Source: Deinococcus ruber
Lineage (GTDB): Bacteria > Deinococcota > Deinococci > Deinococcales > Deinococcaceae
NCBI RefSeq assembly: GCF_014648095.1
Contig: NZ_BMQL01000048.1
Location: forward strand, 1 to 36,989
Length of the DNA: 36,989 nt
Direction: 5' to 3'
A program made the translations under genes and the position numbers. The notes under the pieces were generated by a model. That model searched no databases. It saw only the letters and a program-made list of their open reading frames with translations, and was not told the DNA's origin. Positions 17,864 through 29,839 of this stretch are shown here, piece by piece (position 1 is the first letter of the stretch; each line of letters starts with the position of its first letter).

Positions 17864-18343
17864 ATGCTTGACCTGGTCTCACAGAAACGGCCCCCGCCGG
17901 GGGTACGTCCGGTGCTGCGGCGCAGCATTCAGCGGGTGATGGACCATCTGGACATCGCAGACCGAGAGGTGACGGTGGTGCTGGTGTCTGACCGCACCAT
18001 CCGGCAGCTCAAGCACGAACACTGGCCTGCCGAGGACATCGACGAAACCGCCGCCACCGATGTCCTCAGCTTTCCGAGCTGGGAACCGGGCGACCCGTTT
18101 ATGCCGCCACATCTGGGCGACATCTTCATCAGCCTCGATACGGCGCAGCGACAGGCCGATGCACGTGGGCACTCGCTGACGCGTGAGGTGGCGCTGCTGG
18201 CGAGCCACGGCCTGACGCATCTGGTGGGCTTCGATCACCCGCACGCCGAGGGGCTGGGCTACGAGGAAGGCGCGACGGGCGAAGAGTGGAACGTGTTTCA
18301 TGCGAGCTGGCAGGCAGCGCAGCAAGCCCTGACGGACGACTGA
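17864..18343 (+). CDS. ybeY: Endoribonuclease YbeY (rRNA maturation factor)
   Basis: The 159-residue metalloprotein contains HGLTHLVGFDH, the H-x3-H-x5-H zinc site of YbeY, after the strand DIFISLDTA. YbeY takes part in 16S rRNA 3' end processing and ribosome quality control. The ATG at 17864 gives MLDLVSQKRPP; a TTG right after the phoH stop (17849) would add five residues. It lies between phoH and dgkA, a widespread gene order. Confidence 0.93.
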   Translation: MLDLVSQKRPPPGVRPVLRRSIQRVMDHLDIADREVTVVLVSDRTIRQLKHEHWPAEDIDETAATDVLSFPSWEPGDPFMPPHLGDIFISLDTAQRQADARGHSLTREVALLASHGLTHLVGFDHPHAEGLGYEEGATGEEWNVFHASWQAAQQALTDD

Positions 18344-18347
18344 GGGC

Positions 18348-18701
18348 ATGCGGCGCTGGCTTCTCTCTGCCGGATTCGCGCTCCGGGGCGTGGCGCATGC
18401 CTGGCGAACGCAGCCAAATTTCAGAATCGAGGTCGTGCTGGGGCTGATTGCGCTGGCATTTTCCCTGTGGCTGCACGCTGCCCTGCCGCCGATCCTGCTG
18501 AGTATCGGACTGGTGCTGGGGCTGGAACTGCTCAATACCGCGCTGGAAGCCGCGCTCGATCAGCTTCATCCGGGGCGGCATCCGGCGATTGGAGCGGCCA
18601 AAGACGCAGCAGCAGGCGCGGTGCTCGTCGCCAGCCTCTGCACGCTGCTGGTGGGCGCGGTGGAGTTGGGGCCGCCGCTGTGGGCAAAACTGGGGCTGTG
18701 A
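18348..18701 (+). CDS. dgkA: Diacylglycerol/undecaprenol kinase
   Basis: This 117-residue integral membrane kinase phosphorylates a lipid alcohol (diacylglycerol, or undecaprenol in many Gram-positive relatives). Hallmarks are ELLNTALEAALD and AAKDAAAGAVL, which carry the catalytic Glu and the metal/ATP site. Three hydrophobic helices are visible (about residues 28-46, 47-68 and 88-108). The short length fits the family. It starts 4 nt after the ybeY stop with GAGGG nearby. The lipid preference cannot be told. The A of its stop codon is the first base of the next repeat element. Confidence 0.9.
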   Translation: MRRWLLSAGFALRGVAHAWRTQPNFRIEVVLGLIALAFSLWLHAALPPILLSIGLVLGLELLNTALEAALDQLHPGRHPAIGAAKDAAAGAVLVASLCTLLVGAVELGPPLWAKLGL

Positions 18702-18925
18702 AGCTATGGGCCTTGAGCTCTGGGCTATGAGCTACCGCCAGAGCATCTTGATTGTGTTGACCCTCCAGCCCCTCTTCAGGGGGGGCCGCCGCGTCAGCGG
18801 CTGGGGGGTGAGGCGTGGCGTCCTCATGGGCGTCCCCGCCTGATGACGGGGGCCCCTGTTCACGACGACACATGAGCGCAGCGAATCTCTTTCGCCCATA
18901 GCCCAGAGCTCAAGGCCCACAGCCA
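18701..18925. repeat. Heptanucleotide inverted-arm element, family 2, copy B
   Basis: The left arm (18701-18735) has AAGCTAT, GGGCCTT, GAGCTCT, GGGCTAT, GAGCTAC. The right arm (18898-18925), read on the minus strand, has TGGCTGT, GGGCCTT, GAGCTCT, GGGCTAT. The core at 18766-18810 is identical over 45 nt to that of copy A, and the stretch between left arm and core is also similar. Relative to copy A there are about 76 additional bases (18811-18886) between core and right arm, with their own CCCCG/CGGGG hairpin. The element fills the gap between the convergent dgkA and cupin genes. Confidence 0.85.
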
Positions 18926-18926
18926 C

Positions 18927-19205
18927 CTACCCCAAAATCAGCAGCACCGTCACCGCGCCCACCGGCGTCAGCGTTCTGGCCTCCCCTTCCGGAGCCTGAT
19001 AGCTCTCCCCCGCCCGCACCTGCACAAAATCGCCGTGCGGCAGATCGAGAATCAGGGTGCCTTCCAGACAGACATACCAGCACGCCGCCGCCCCGCCGTG
19101 CTGCCGGGTAGTCAGGTGCAGCACGCGCAGGCTGCCGCCGGGCAGTTCCACCGGGCGTTCAGGACTGCTGCGGGCCAGACGCAGCAGATGAAGGGCGTCG
19201 GGCAC
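18927..19205 (-). CDS. Small cupin-domain protein
   Basis: The 92-residue protein is a single cupin barrel: HGGAAACWYVCLEGTLILDLPHGDFVQVRAGESYQ fits cupin motif 1 and the following strand, with a Gly-rich turn and Glu, though the second metal His is not obvious. Ligand and reaction are unknown. The GTG start lies 4 nt after the topA TAG, so it is probably co-translated with topA. The stop is followed almost at once by a heptamer repeat element. Confidence 0.75.
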   Translation of the reverse strand: MPDALHLLRLARSSPERPVELPGGSLRVLHLTTRQHGGAAACWYVCLEGTLILDLPHGDFVQVRAGESYQAPEGEARTLTPVGAVTVLLILG

Positions 19206-19209
19206 GAAC

Positions 19210-22170
<2,961 letters not shown>

Positions 22171-22364
22171 AGGTTTGGGGGGCATAGGTTTCTTGGGGTC
22201 GCGCGGCTCCGGCCTGACAGCAGCCGTTCCGCGTCTTATCCGGGTCACGGTATCACAGCGCTCTGCCCAACACAGGGAATCACCTTCCAAGGCTGTGACG
22301 CTGAGCAACAAACGCCCTGCTCCTTATCTTACTGCTGCCTTCATCTGGCCTTCAGACTGCGTGC

Positions 22365-22370
22365 TAGCAT
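22365..22370 (+). promoter_or_regulatory. Possible -10 box for DUF218 gene
   Basis: TAGCAT is followed by 8 nt and the ATG at 22379, without a Shine-Dalgarno sequence. The match is weaker than those of plsY or the MFS gene. Confidence 0.35.
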
Positions 22371-22378
22371 GAACCCCA

Positions 22379-22990
22379 ATGTCCTCGACCCACCGGCTCT
22401 CCAGGCGCTTCAGGGCGCGTTCTGGACGTGCAAGGGGCAGCCTGGGAAGTGGAGCGCTGGCGCTGCTGCTGGTCTGTATGGGGGGACTGGTCCTGGCACT
22501 GCCGCTGCTGCCCGTTCGGAGTGCTGTCCACCCACAGGCCACGCTGCTGGTGCTGGGGGCGGCGCAGTACAACGGGCACCCCAGTCCGGCCTTTCGGGCG
22601 CGGCTCGACCATGCCCTGGCGCTCTACCGTGCCGGGGGCGTGCGGCGCATCGTAGTCAGCGGGGGCGTGGGGCGCGGCGACCACTATTCGGAAGGCGAGG
22701 TAGGTCAGATGTATCTACTCAAACGTCAGGTGCCCGTCGCTGTCGTAGACGCCGAGACGCGCAGCCGCACCACCCTGGAAAATCTGCGGAACAGCTGCCC
22801 CCTGCTGCCAGGGCCGGTCACGCTCGTCACCGACGAAGTTCATGCCCCGCGTGCCCTGGCACTGGCCCGCGCTGTGGGCCTGAAGGCCGACGTGAGCAGC
22901 GTGCCGCTGGGGGCCGGGCACTGGAAATACCGCATGCGCGAAAAGCTGGCGCTGCTGGCATATACGGTGCTTGGCGTCGGAGATCAATAA
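22379..22990 (+). CDS. DUF218 / YdcF-SanA-like membrane-anchored protein
   Basis: The 203-residue protein has a basic N-terminus (RRFRARSGRARG), one membrane helix (about residues 24-46) and a DUF218 domain. Matching features are LLVLGAAQYNGHPSPAFRARLDHALALY, IVVSGGVG, SRTTLENL and VTDEVHAPRAL. Relatives such as SanA and YdcF are linked to envelope integrity or bind S-adenosylmethionine; the reaction is unsettled. The gene is divergent from topA and ends at a hairpin terminator shared with the sugar operon. Confidence 0.85.
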   Translation: MSSTHRLSRRFRARSGRARGSLGSGALALLLVCMGGLVLALPLLPVRSAVHPQATLLVLGAAQYNGHPSPAFRARLDHALALYRAGGVRRIVVSGGVGRGDHYSEGEVGQMYLLKRQVPVAVVDAETRSRTTLENLRNSCPLLPGPVTLVTDEVHAPRALALARAVGLKADVSSVPLGAGHWKYRMREKLALLAYTVLGVGDQ

Positions 22991-22993
22991 ACA

Positions 22994-23027
22994 GGAGCCG
23001 CAAGCTTTCGCCCCGGCTCCTTCTGTT
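22994..23027. terminator. Bidirectional hairpin terminator
   Basis: GGAGCCG (22994-23000) pairs with CGGCTCC (23014-23020), with T-rich sequence after it on the plus strand and TGTTTATTG after it on the minus strand. It lies between the convergent DUF218 and permease genes. Confidence 0.75.
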
Positions 23028-23054
23028 CCGACTGTCTGTTTCCTACAACTGGTG

Positions 23055-23926
23055 TTAGCCCTTCACACTTCCCGCCAGCAGACCGCGCACGAAGTAGCGG
23101 CCCAGCAGGATGTACACCAGCAGCGTGGGAATGGCGGCCAGAATCGCGCCCGCCATCGGCAGGTTCCAGCTCACCGCCTGCCCGCCCGCGAGCTGCGACA
23201 GTGCGTAGGTCACGGGCTGGCTGCTAGGGCTGGCGAGCGTGGCGGCAAACAGGAACTCGTTCCAGACCTGCGTGAACTGCCAGATGATGACCACCACGAA
23301 GCCGGGAATGCTGATCGGAAAGATGACCTTGCTGTAGATGCCCCAGAAGCCCGCACCGTCGATGGTGGCAGCTTCGACCAGCGCGTCGGGCACGTCGGCA
23401 TAGAAGTTGCGGAAGATCAGGGTGGTGATGGGAATGCCGTACACCACATGCGCCAGAATCAACGACCAGATGCTTCCGTACAGCCCCAGCGACTTGACGA
23501 ACTGGAACAGCGGAATCAGCACCGACTGATAAGGAATGAACATGCCGAAGAGCATCAGCGCAAACAGCGTGTTGGCTCCCCGGAACTTCCACTTGCTCAG
23601 GGCGTAGCCGTTCAGCGAGCCGATCATGGCGCTCAGGGCGGTGGCGACTACGGCCAGGAACAGGCTGTTGCCCATGTTGCCGCCGACCTTCGCCCAGGCA
23701 TCCGAGAAGCTGGCCCAGTTCAGAAATTTCGGCAGTTGCCAGGCGGTGCTCAGGTTGATGGCGTCGGGCGTCTTGAAGGCCGTGACGACCAGCAGGTAGA
23801 TCGGCAGCAGGAAGAACAGCGCCGCGACGAGGAGGGCGAGGTACATCAGCACCCGCGACAGCGAGAAGCGGGAAGAGCCGCCCGCCGGGGCCGACACGCC
23901 GACCGATGGTTCCAGAGGCGTGGTGG

Positions 23927-23930
<4 letters not shown>
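23055..23930 (-). CDS. Sugar ABC transporter permease, MalG type
   Basis: The 291-residue inner-membrane subunit has about six helices and the cytoplasmic EAA loop, seen as [26 protein letters not shown], which docks the ATPase. It resembles MalG/UgpE-class permeases of carbohydrate importers. The start at 23930 overlaps the stop of the other permease gene (ATGA). With the second permease it should form a heterodimeric channel fed by the solute-binding protein encoded upstream. No ATPase gene is present in the window. Confidence 0.92.
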
Positions 23931-25042
<1,112 letters not shown>

Positions 25043-25102
25043 TTGAGCACCTCCTTTATCAGTTGCAGGTATGACACACGGCACACCGCAGAACATCAGC
25101 AC

Positions 25103-25130
25103 AGGAGACGGCATTCAATCGCCGTCTCCT
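25103..25130 (-). terminator. Hairpin in the spacer between solute-binding protein and permease genes
   Basis: AGGAGACGGC (25103-25112) pairs with GCCGTCTCCT (25121-25130), loop 8 nt. The spacer is transcribed from the solute-binding gene towards the permeases. Such a hairpin usually stabilises or partly terminates the message so that the binding protein is made in excess. There is no long U-run. Confidence 0.55.
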
Positions 25131-25175
25131 GGCTTTCCGGCACGCGCCGGGATGAGTTGTGAGACGACTCAGGCG

Positions 25176-25200
25176 AGGGGGGCCGAGCGTGCTCCCCCCT
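25176..25200 (-). terminator. Second hairpin just after the solute-binding protein gene
   Basis: AGGGGGG (25176-25182) can pair with CCCCCCT (25194-25200), about ten bases after the stop. Together with the next hairpin it probably limits read-through into the permease genes. Confidence 0.5.
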
Positions 25201-25209
25201 TACGCCTGT

Positions 25210-26460
<1,251 letters not shown>

Positions 26461-26520
26461 GAATGTTCCTCCAGAACAGAAATAAACAGATTCGGTCAGA
26501 CCAGCTGAAACTCGGGAAAA

Positions 26521-27906
26521 TCAGATGACGTCGGATTCACCAGCACCCAGAGGCGGCGCACGCGAACCCGAGTGCAGCTGAAATGCTCCTCTGCCGGGCA
26601 GCAGATCGCCCGCCAACCGGTCGGACTGCGACTCGCCCAGAGAGGCCGTCACGCCTCCCGCTTTTGCAGTGGGCGCTCCGGGCCGCTGGGCACGGCTGAC
26701 CCGCGTCAGTTGCCCGATGCCCTCCGGCGACAGCAGCGATTCGAGCATCATCACGCCCGCGCCCAGCACGCCGATATCACGGCCCAGGGTGCTGGCGACA
26801 ATCTGCACGTTGCCCCGGTTCACCTGCATGGCGCGTTCCTCGACCACCTGACGCACCGCCCGCAGCAACGGTTCTCCAGCTGCCGCCATCTGCCCGCCAA
26901 ACACCACCGCCGCCGGGTTAAAGAGGTTCAGGGTGGTGGTGATCGCCACGCCCAGATGCCGCCCGACCTCGCCCCACAGCTCGCGGGCCAGCGGGTCGGT
27001 GTGGCTCAGCCGTGCCAGTTCGCTCATGCTGCTGGCTTCGGTCAGCGCGGTGCTGGGGTAACGGTGCAGGCGCGTTCTCATCTTGGCAAGCACCACACCG
27101 GCGGCAGCGTAACTTTCCAGGCTGCCAGGGTTTCCACTGCGGCCCAGCGGCCCCTGCTCGTTGATGCTGATATGCCCGATTTCACCCGCGCCGCCACTCA
27201 CGCCCCGGTGCAGCCGCCCGCCCAGCAGCACGCCTGCCCCGATGCCGGTGGCGACCTTCAGATAGATCAGGTCGGGCGTGCCCTGCAATTCTCCGAATTT
27301 CCATTCGGCCAGCACGCCCAGGTTGGCGTCGTTGTCGACCAGTACCGGAGCCTGAAAATACCGTCCCAGCGCACGCGCCACGTTTTCGCCGTCCCAGCCG
27401 GTCATGTTGGGCGGGCGCACCACCTCACCCGTGCGGAAATCGACCGGGCCGGGCACACCCACACCCACCGCTGCCAGCCGCGACTCGGGCACGCCCGACG
27501 CTTCCAGCACTTCCAGCGCCATCTGCCGAATCAGCGGATACGTGGCGTCTGGCCCCATGCCGATCTCGTAGGGCCGTTCACTGCTCGCCAGCACGGCGCA
27601 GCGCAGATTCAGCAGCGCCACCCGCAGATGACTGGCTCCCAGATCGACGGCCAGCAGACACGCCGCGTCCTGATTCAGCGACAGCATCGTGGCCCGCCGC
27701 CCCACCGACGCACTCACCCGCGCTTCCCCCTCGCACACCAGCCCCGCCGCCAGCAGGTCGTGCACGATACTGCTGATGGCGCTGCGCGACAGCCCGACCT
27801 GACGTGACAGATCGATGCGCGGCGCAGACTGCTGCCACAACAGGCGCAGCAGCAACAAACTGTGCTGGACGCGCACGGCGGCCATGTCGAGAACGTCATA
27901 CTTCAT
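26521..27906 (-). CDS. ROK family transcriptional regulator lacking the zinc cysteines
   Basis: The 461-residue protein has an N-terminal winged helix (about residues 15-75; LSRSAISSIVHDLLAAGLV) and a ROK sugar-kinase-like domain with LAVDLGASHLRVAL, GVGVPGPVD and LVDNDANLG (catalytic-type Asp in NDAN). After GEIGHISINE the usual CxCGxxGCxE cluster reads GPLGRSGNPGSLE, so all cysteines of the zinc site are absent. The last 60 residues are a low-complexity tail unlike other family members. It probably represses the sugar operon that follows it, with sugar as inducer. GGAG lies before the ATG. Confidence 0.9.
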   Translation of the reverse strand: MKYDVLDMAAVRVQHSLLLLRLLWQQSAPRIDLSRQVGLSRSAISSIVHDLLAAGLVCEGEARVSASVGRRATMLSLNQDAACLLAVDLGASHLRVALLNLRCAVLASSERPYEIGMGPDATYPLIRQMALEVLEASGVPESRLAAVGVGVPGPVDFRTGEVVRPPNMTGWDGENVARALGRYFQAPVLVDNDANLGVLAEWKFGELQGTPDLIYLKVATGIGAGVLLGGRLHRGVSGGAGEIGHISINEQGPLGRSGNPGSLESYAAAGVVLAKMRTRLHRYPSTALTEASSMSELARLSHTDPLARELWGEVGRHLGVAITTTLNLFNPAAVVFGGQMAAAGEPLLRAVRQVVEERAMQVNRGNVQIVASTLGRDIGVLGAGVMMLESLLSPEGIGQLTRVSRAQRPGAPTAKAGGVTASLGESQSDRLAGDLLPGRGAFQLHSGSRAPPLGAGESDVI

Positions 27907-28007
27907 GCGACTCCAGCAAACCGGGAGAGGGCGAAGAGGGCAGGGGTTCCCAAACGCTCTGACGCGCTTGAGTACAGCATTTGACTCGGATGGATTTGTC
28001 TGGCATC

Positions 28008-28037
28008 AAGTTAGGCTGACGGTATTTTGTTTGTCAA
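28008..28037 (-). promoter_or_regulatory. Promoter of the ROK-sugar operon
   Basis: On the minus strand a perfect -35 TTGACA (28037-28032) is followed by an 18-nt spacer and TAACTT (28013-28008). The leader to the ROK ATG is about 95 nt. The -35 box lies within an inverted repeat. Confidence 0.55.
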
Positions 28038-28046
28038 ATGGACAAA
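28030..28046. promoter_or_regulatory. Candidate operator (TTTGTC-5-GACAAA)
   Basis: A perfect 6-bp inverted repeat with a 5-nt centre covers the -35 box of the ROK promoter. A repressor bound here would block RNA polymerase, which fits autoregulation by the ROK protein. Assignment to that protein is inferred. Confidence 0.5.
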
Positions 28047-28128
28047 TGATTGTGATGGGGGTATTGCTGTCCATCTGGAGACGCGGAAGAAGGAGCGGCA
28101 CACTGTTCTGCGGCCAGGGCCTCACCCT

Positions 28129-28134
28129 TAAACT
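28129..28134 (+). promoter_or_regulatory. -10 box for leaderless ArsC-like gene
   Basis: TAAACT is followed by 6 nt and the ATG at 28141; no Shine-Dalgarno sequence is present. Confidence 0.55.
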
Positions 28135-28140
28135 GACGGT

Positions 28141-28506
28141 ATGAGCAAGCCGACCGAAATGAGCGTGCAGATGTTCGGCACGAAAAAATCGAGCGCCACC
28201 CGCGCTGCCGAGCGGTATTTCAAGGAGCGGCGCGTGAAAGTCATCTTTGTGGATCTGGGTCAGCGGCCCATTGCCAAAGGGGAACTCGGGCGCTTCGTGC
28301 AGAAGTTTGGCCTGACCGCCCTGCTCGACATGGAGGGCAAGAAATACGAGCAACTAGGGCTGGCCTACCTGAGAATCAGCGAGGAAAGCCTGCTGGAGCG
28401 GGTGATAGCCAACCCGGAACTGCTGAAGCTGCCGCTGGTGCGTGGCGGCAAGACCCTGAGCTACGGTGAGGACGTAGCAGCCTGGAGCGCCATGCTGGAA
28501 AGCTGA
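28141..28506 (+). CDS. ArsC/Spx-like protein without the catalytic cysteine
   Basis: The 121-residue protein has the length and pattern of the ArsC/Spx/YffB family: a first strand MFGTKKSSATRAAERYFKER, then a helix, KVIFVDL and a LPLVRGGKTLSYGED segment close to the family RP region. At the position where ArsC or Spx has the active Cys after the first strand, this protein has KKSSAT, and no Cys occurs in the protein. It is therefore unlikely to reduce arsenate or form the redox switch. A binding or regulatory role is possible but unproven. It is probably leaderless. Confidence 0.75.
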   Translation: MSKPTEMSVQMFGTKKSSATRAAERYFKERRVKVIFVDLGQRPIAKGELGRFVQKFGLTALLDMEGKKYEQLGLAYLRISEESLLERVIANPELLKLPLVRGGKTLSYGEDVAAWSAMLES

Positions 28507-28829
28507 GCTGTCTGGCGGCTGGCCGCTGGAAGTGTGCGGGCAGGTTGGCGGGGACGGCGGGCAGGCTCGCGCCGTTGACGACGCTTGACCGCTCCGTTCT
28601 GCCCAGGACACCTCGCCTTTTTCTTGCTGGCGGTGGCGCGTGTTTGTGTTCCTGATTGTTGGCCGCTGGAGGGTTGGTGGCAGTCTCGGTCGGGGGCGGC
28701 CCCTCCTCTGTCTTGCTGGCGGCGGCATGTCTCTTTTCCTGATTGTTCCTGATCAAACCCTAAGAACACTCTCTAGACCTGGGCTTCTATTTTCAGGTCA
28801 CGGTCAGGGTAAGGCGGCAAGATACACGC
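28507..28829. repeat. Intergenic region with imperfect direct repeats
   Basis: This gap of 323 bases contains two similar segments of about 37 nt (28623-28660 and 28712-28750), both starting CTTGCTGGCGG and ending TTCCTGATTGTT. GGCCGCTGGA occurs at 28521 and 28661. A degenerate 7-nt periodicity (GGCGGCT, GGCCGCT) may be present just after the ArsC-like stop. I see no convincing gene or promoter motif. Confidence 0.5.
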
Positions 28830-29744
28830 ATGAAAAAGACCCTGATGACCGCTCTGGTACCTTCGCTGCTGGCTTTGACGCTTCCGCTGGCGATGGGCAC
28901 CACCTTCGCCGCCCCCAAGATCTCGGCGCAGAGCATTATCGTCAATCCGGTGCAGACCAGCCTGGGTGTGAAGGTCTGGACCGACCGCGACAGCAGCGGA
29001 CAGAACACCCCCAACTACTACGTCGGCGACAGAATCCGTATCTACACCAGCGTCAACCAGGATGCCTACGTCTACCTCTTCAACGTCGATCCCACCGGCA
29101 AGGTCGATCTGATTCTGCCCAACCGCTATGCGGGCGGAGCCAACTTCGTTCGGGCAGGCGTGACCAAGGCCTTCCCCAGCAGCCAGGACCGTTTCACCTT
29201 CGATATCGCCGCGCCCTATGGCCTGAATAAGGTGCTTGCGCTGGCCTCCACCACCAAGCTCAACCTGAACGACATCGCCAACTTCCAGACCCAGAATGCC
29301 CAGGCCACCGGCTTTGCCGACGTGAAGGTGAACGGTCAGCAGCAGCTCGCGCAGGCGCTCAGCATCGTGGTCAACCCGGTGCAGAACCCGGTGCCCCAGA
29401 ACAGCTGGATCACCGACGTGGCTTTCTACAACGTGGCGGGCGGAACCCCCGTGACCCAGCCTCAGCCGGTGCCCGTGCCCGTTCAGCCAGTCGCCAGCGA
29501 GCTGCCTCCCTACAGCGTGACGCAGCAGACCGAATGGCGCACCGCCTTCGACAGCGCCCGCAGCGCGAACGAGGTCTACAGCTACTACGCCGCCGAATTG
29601 CAGCGCCAGGGCTACACGCAGACCGATAGCCGTCAGGACCGTGGCCGTCTGTCGGGCCAGTTCCAGAAGTCGGGCAGCGTCGCTGAACTGCGTGTGAATC
29701 AGGCCGGACAGCACTTCGACATCGTGATCCTGAAGCGCTCGTAA
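28830..29744 (+). CDS. Secreted DUF4384-domain protein
   Basis: The 304-residue protein has a signal peptide ([23 protein letters not shown], cleavage near TFAAP). It is followed by a DUF4384 domain (about residues 40-150) recognised by [47 protein letters not shown] Pro/Val/Gln-rich linker ([15 protein letters not shown]) leads to a small C-terminal alpha/beta domain. It should be periplasmic or envelope-associated; its function is unknown. DUF4384 often accompanies surface or stress proteins. No clear Shine-Dalgarno is seen. It ends at a strong terminator. Confidence 0.82.
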   Translation: MKKTLMTALVPSLLALTLPLAMGTTFAAPKISAQSIIVNPVQTSLGVKVWTDRDSSGQNTPNYYVGDRIRIYTSVNQDAYVYLFNVDPTGKVDLILPNRYAGGANFVRAGVTKAFPSSQDRFTFDIAAPYGLNKVLALASTTKLNLNDIANFQTQNAQATGFADVKVNGQQQLAQALSIVVNPVQNPVPQNSWITDVAFYNVAGGTPVTQPQPVPVPVQPVASELPPYSVTQQTEWRTAFDSARSANEVYSYYAAELQRQGYTQTDSRQDRGRLSGQFQKSGSVAELRVNQAGQHFDIVILKRS

Positions 29745-29778
29745 CCGCAAAGATCAGAAGTTACAGCTGACAACCAGT

Positions 29779-29819
29779 AAAAGAGAAGGCCCAGCCAGAT
29801 TCGGCGGGCCTTCTCTTTT
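29779..29819. terminator. Strong bidirectional terminator
   Basis: A perfect 14-bp stem is formed by 29779-29792 and 29806-29819, starting AAAAGAG and ending CTCTTTT, so both strands have a U-run. It separates the convergent DUF4384 and DUF937 genes. Confidence 0.92.
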
Positions 29820-29839
29820 GATTTCTTACCCCAAAGGCC

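Noticed and set aside
28376..28756. Minus-strand frame with two NNQE-type stretches in the repeat region
   Set aside because: Overlaps the ArsC-like gene; the internal similarity only reflects the DNA direct repeats, and the composition is low-complexity.
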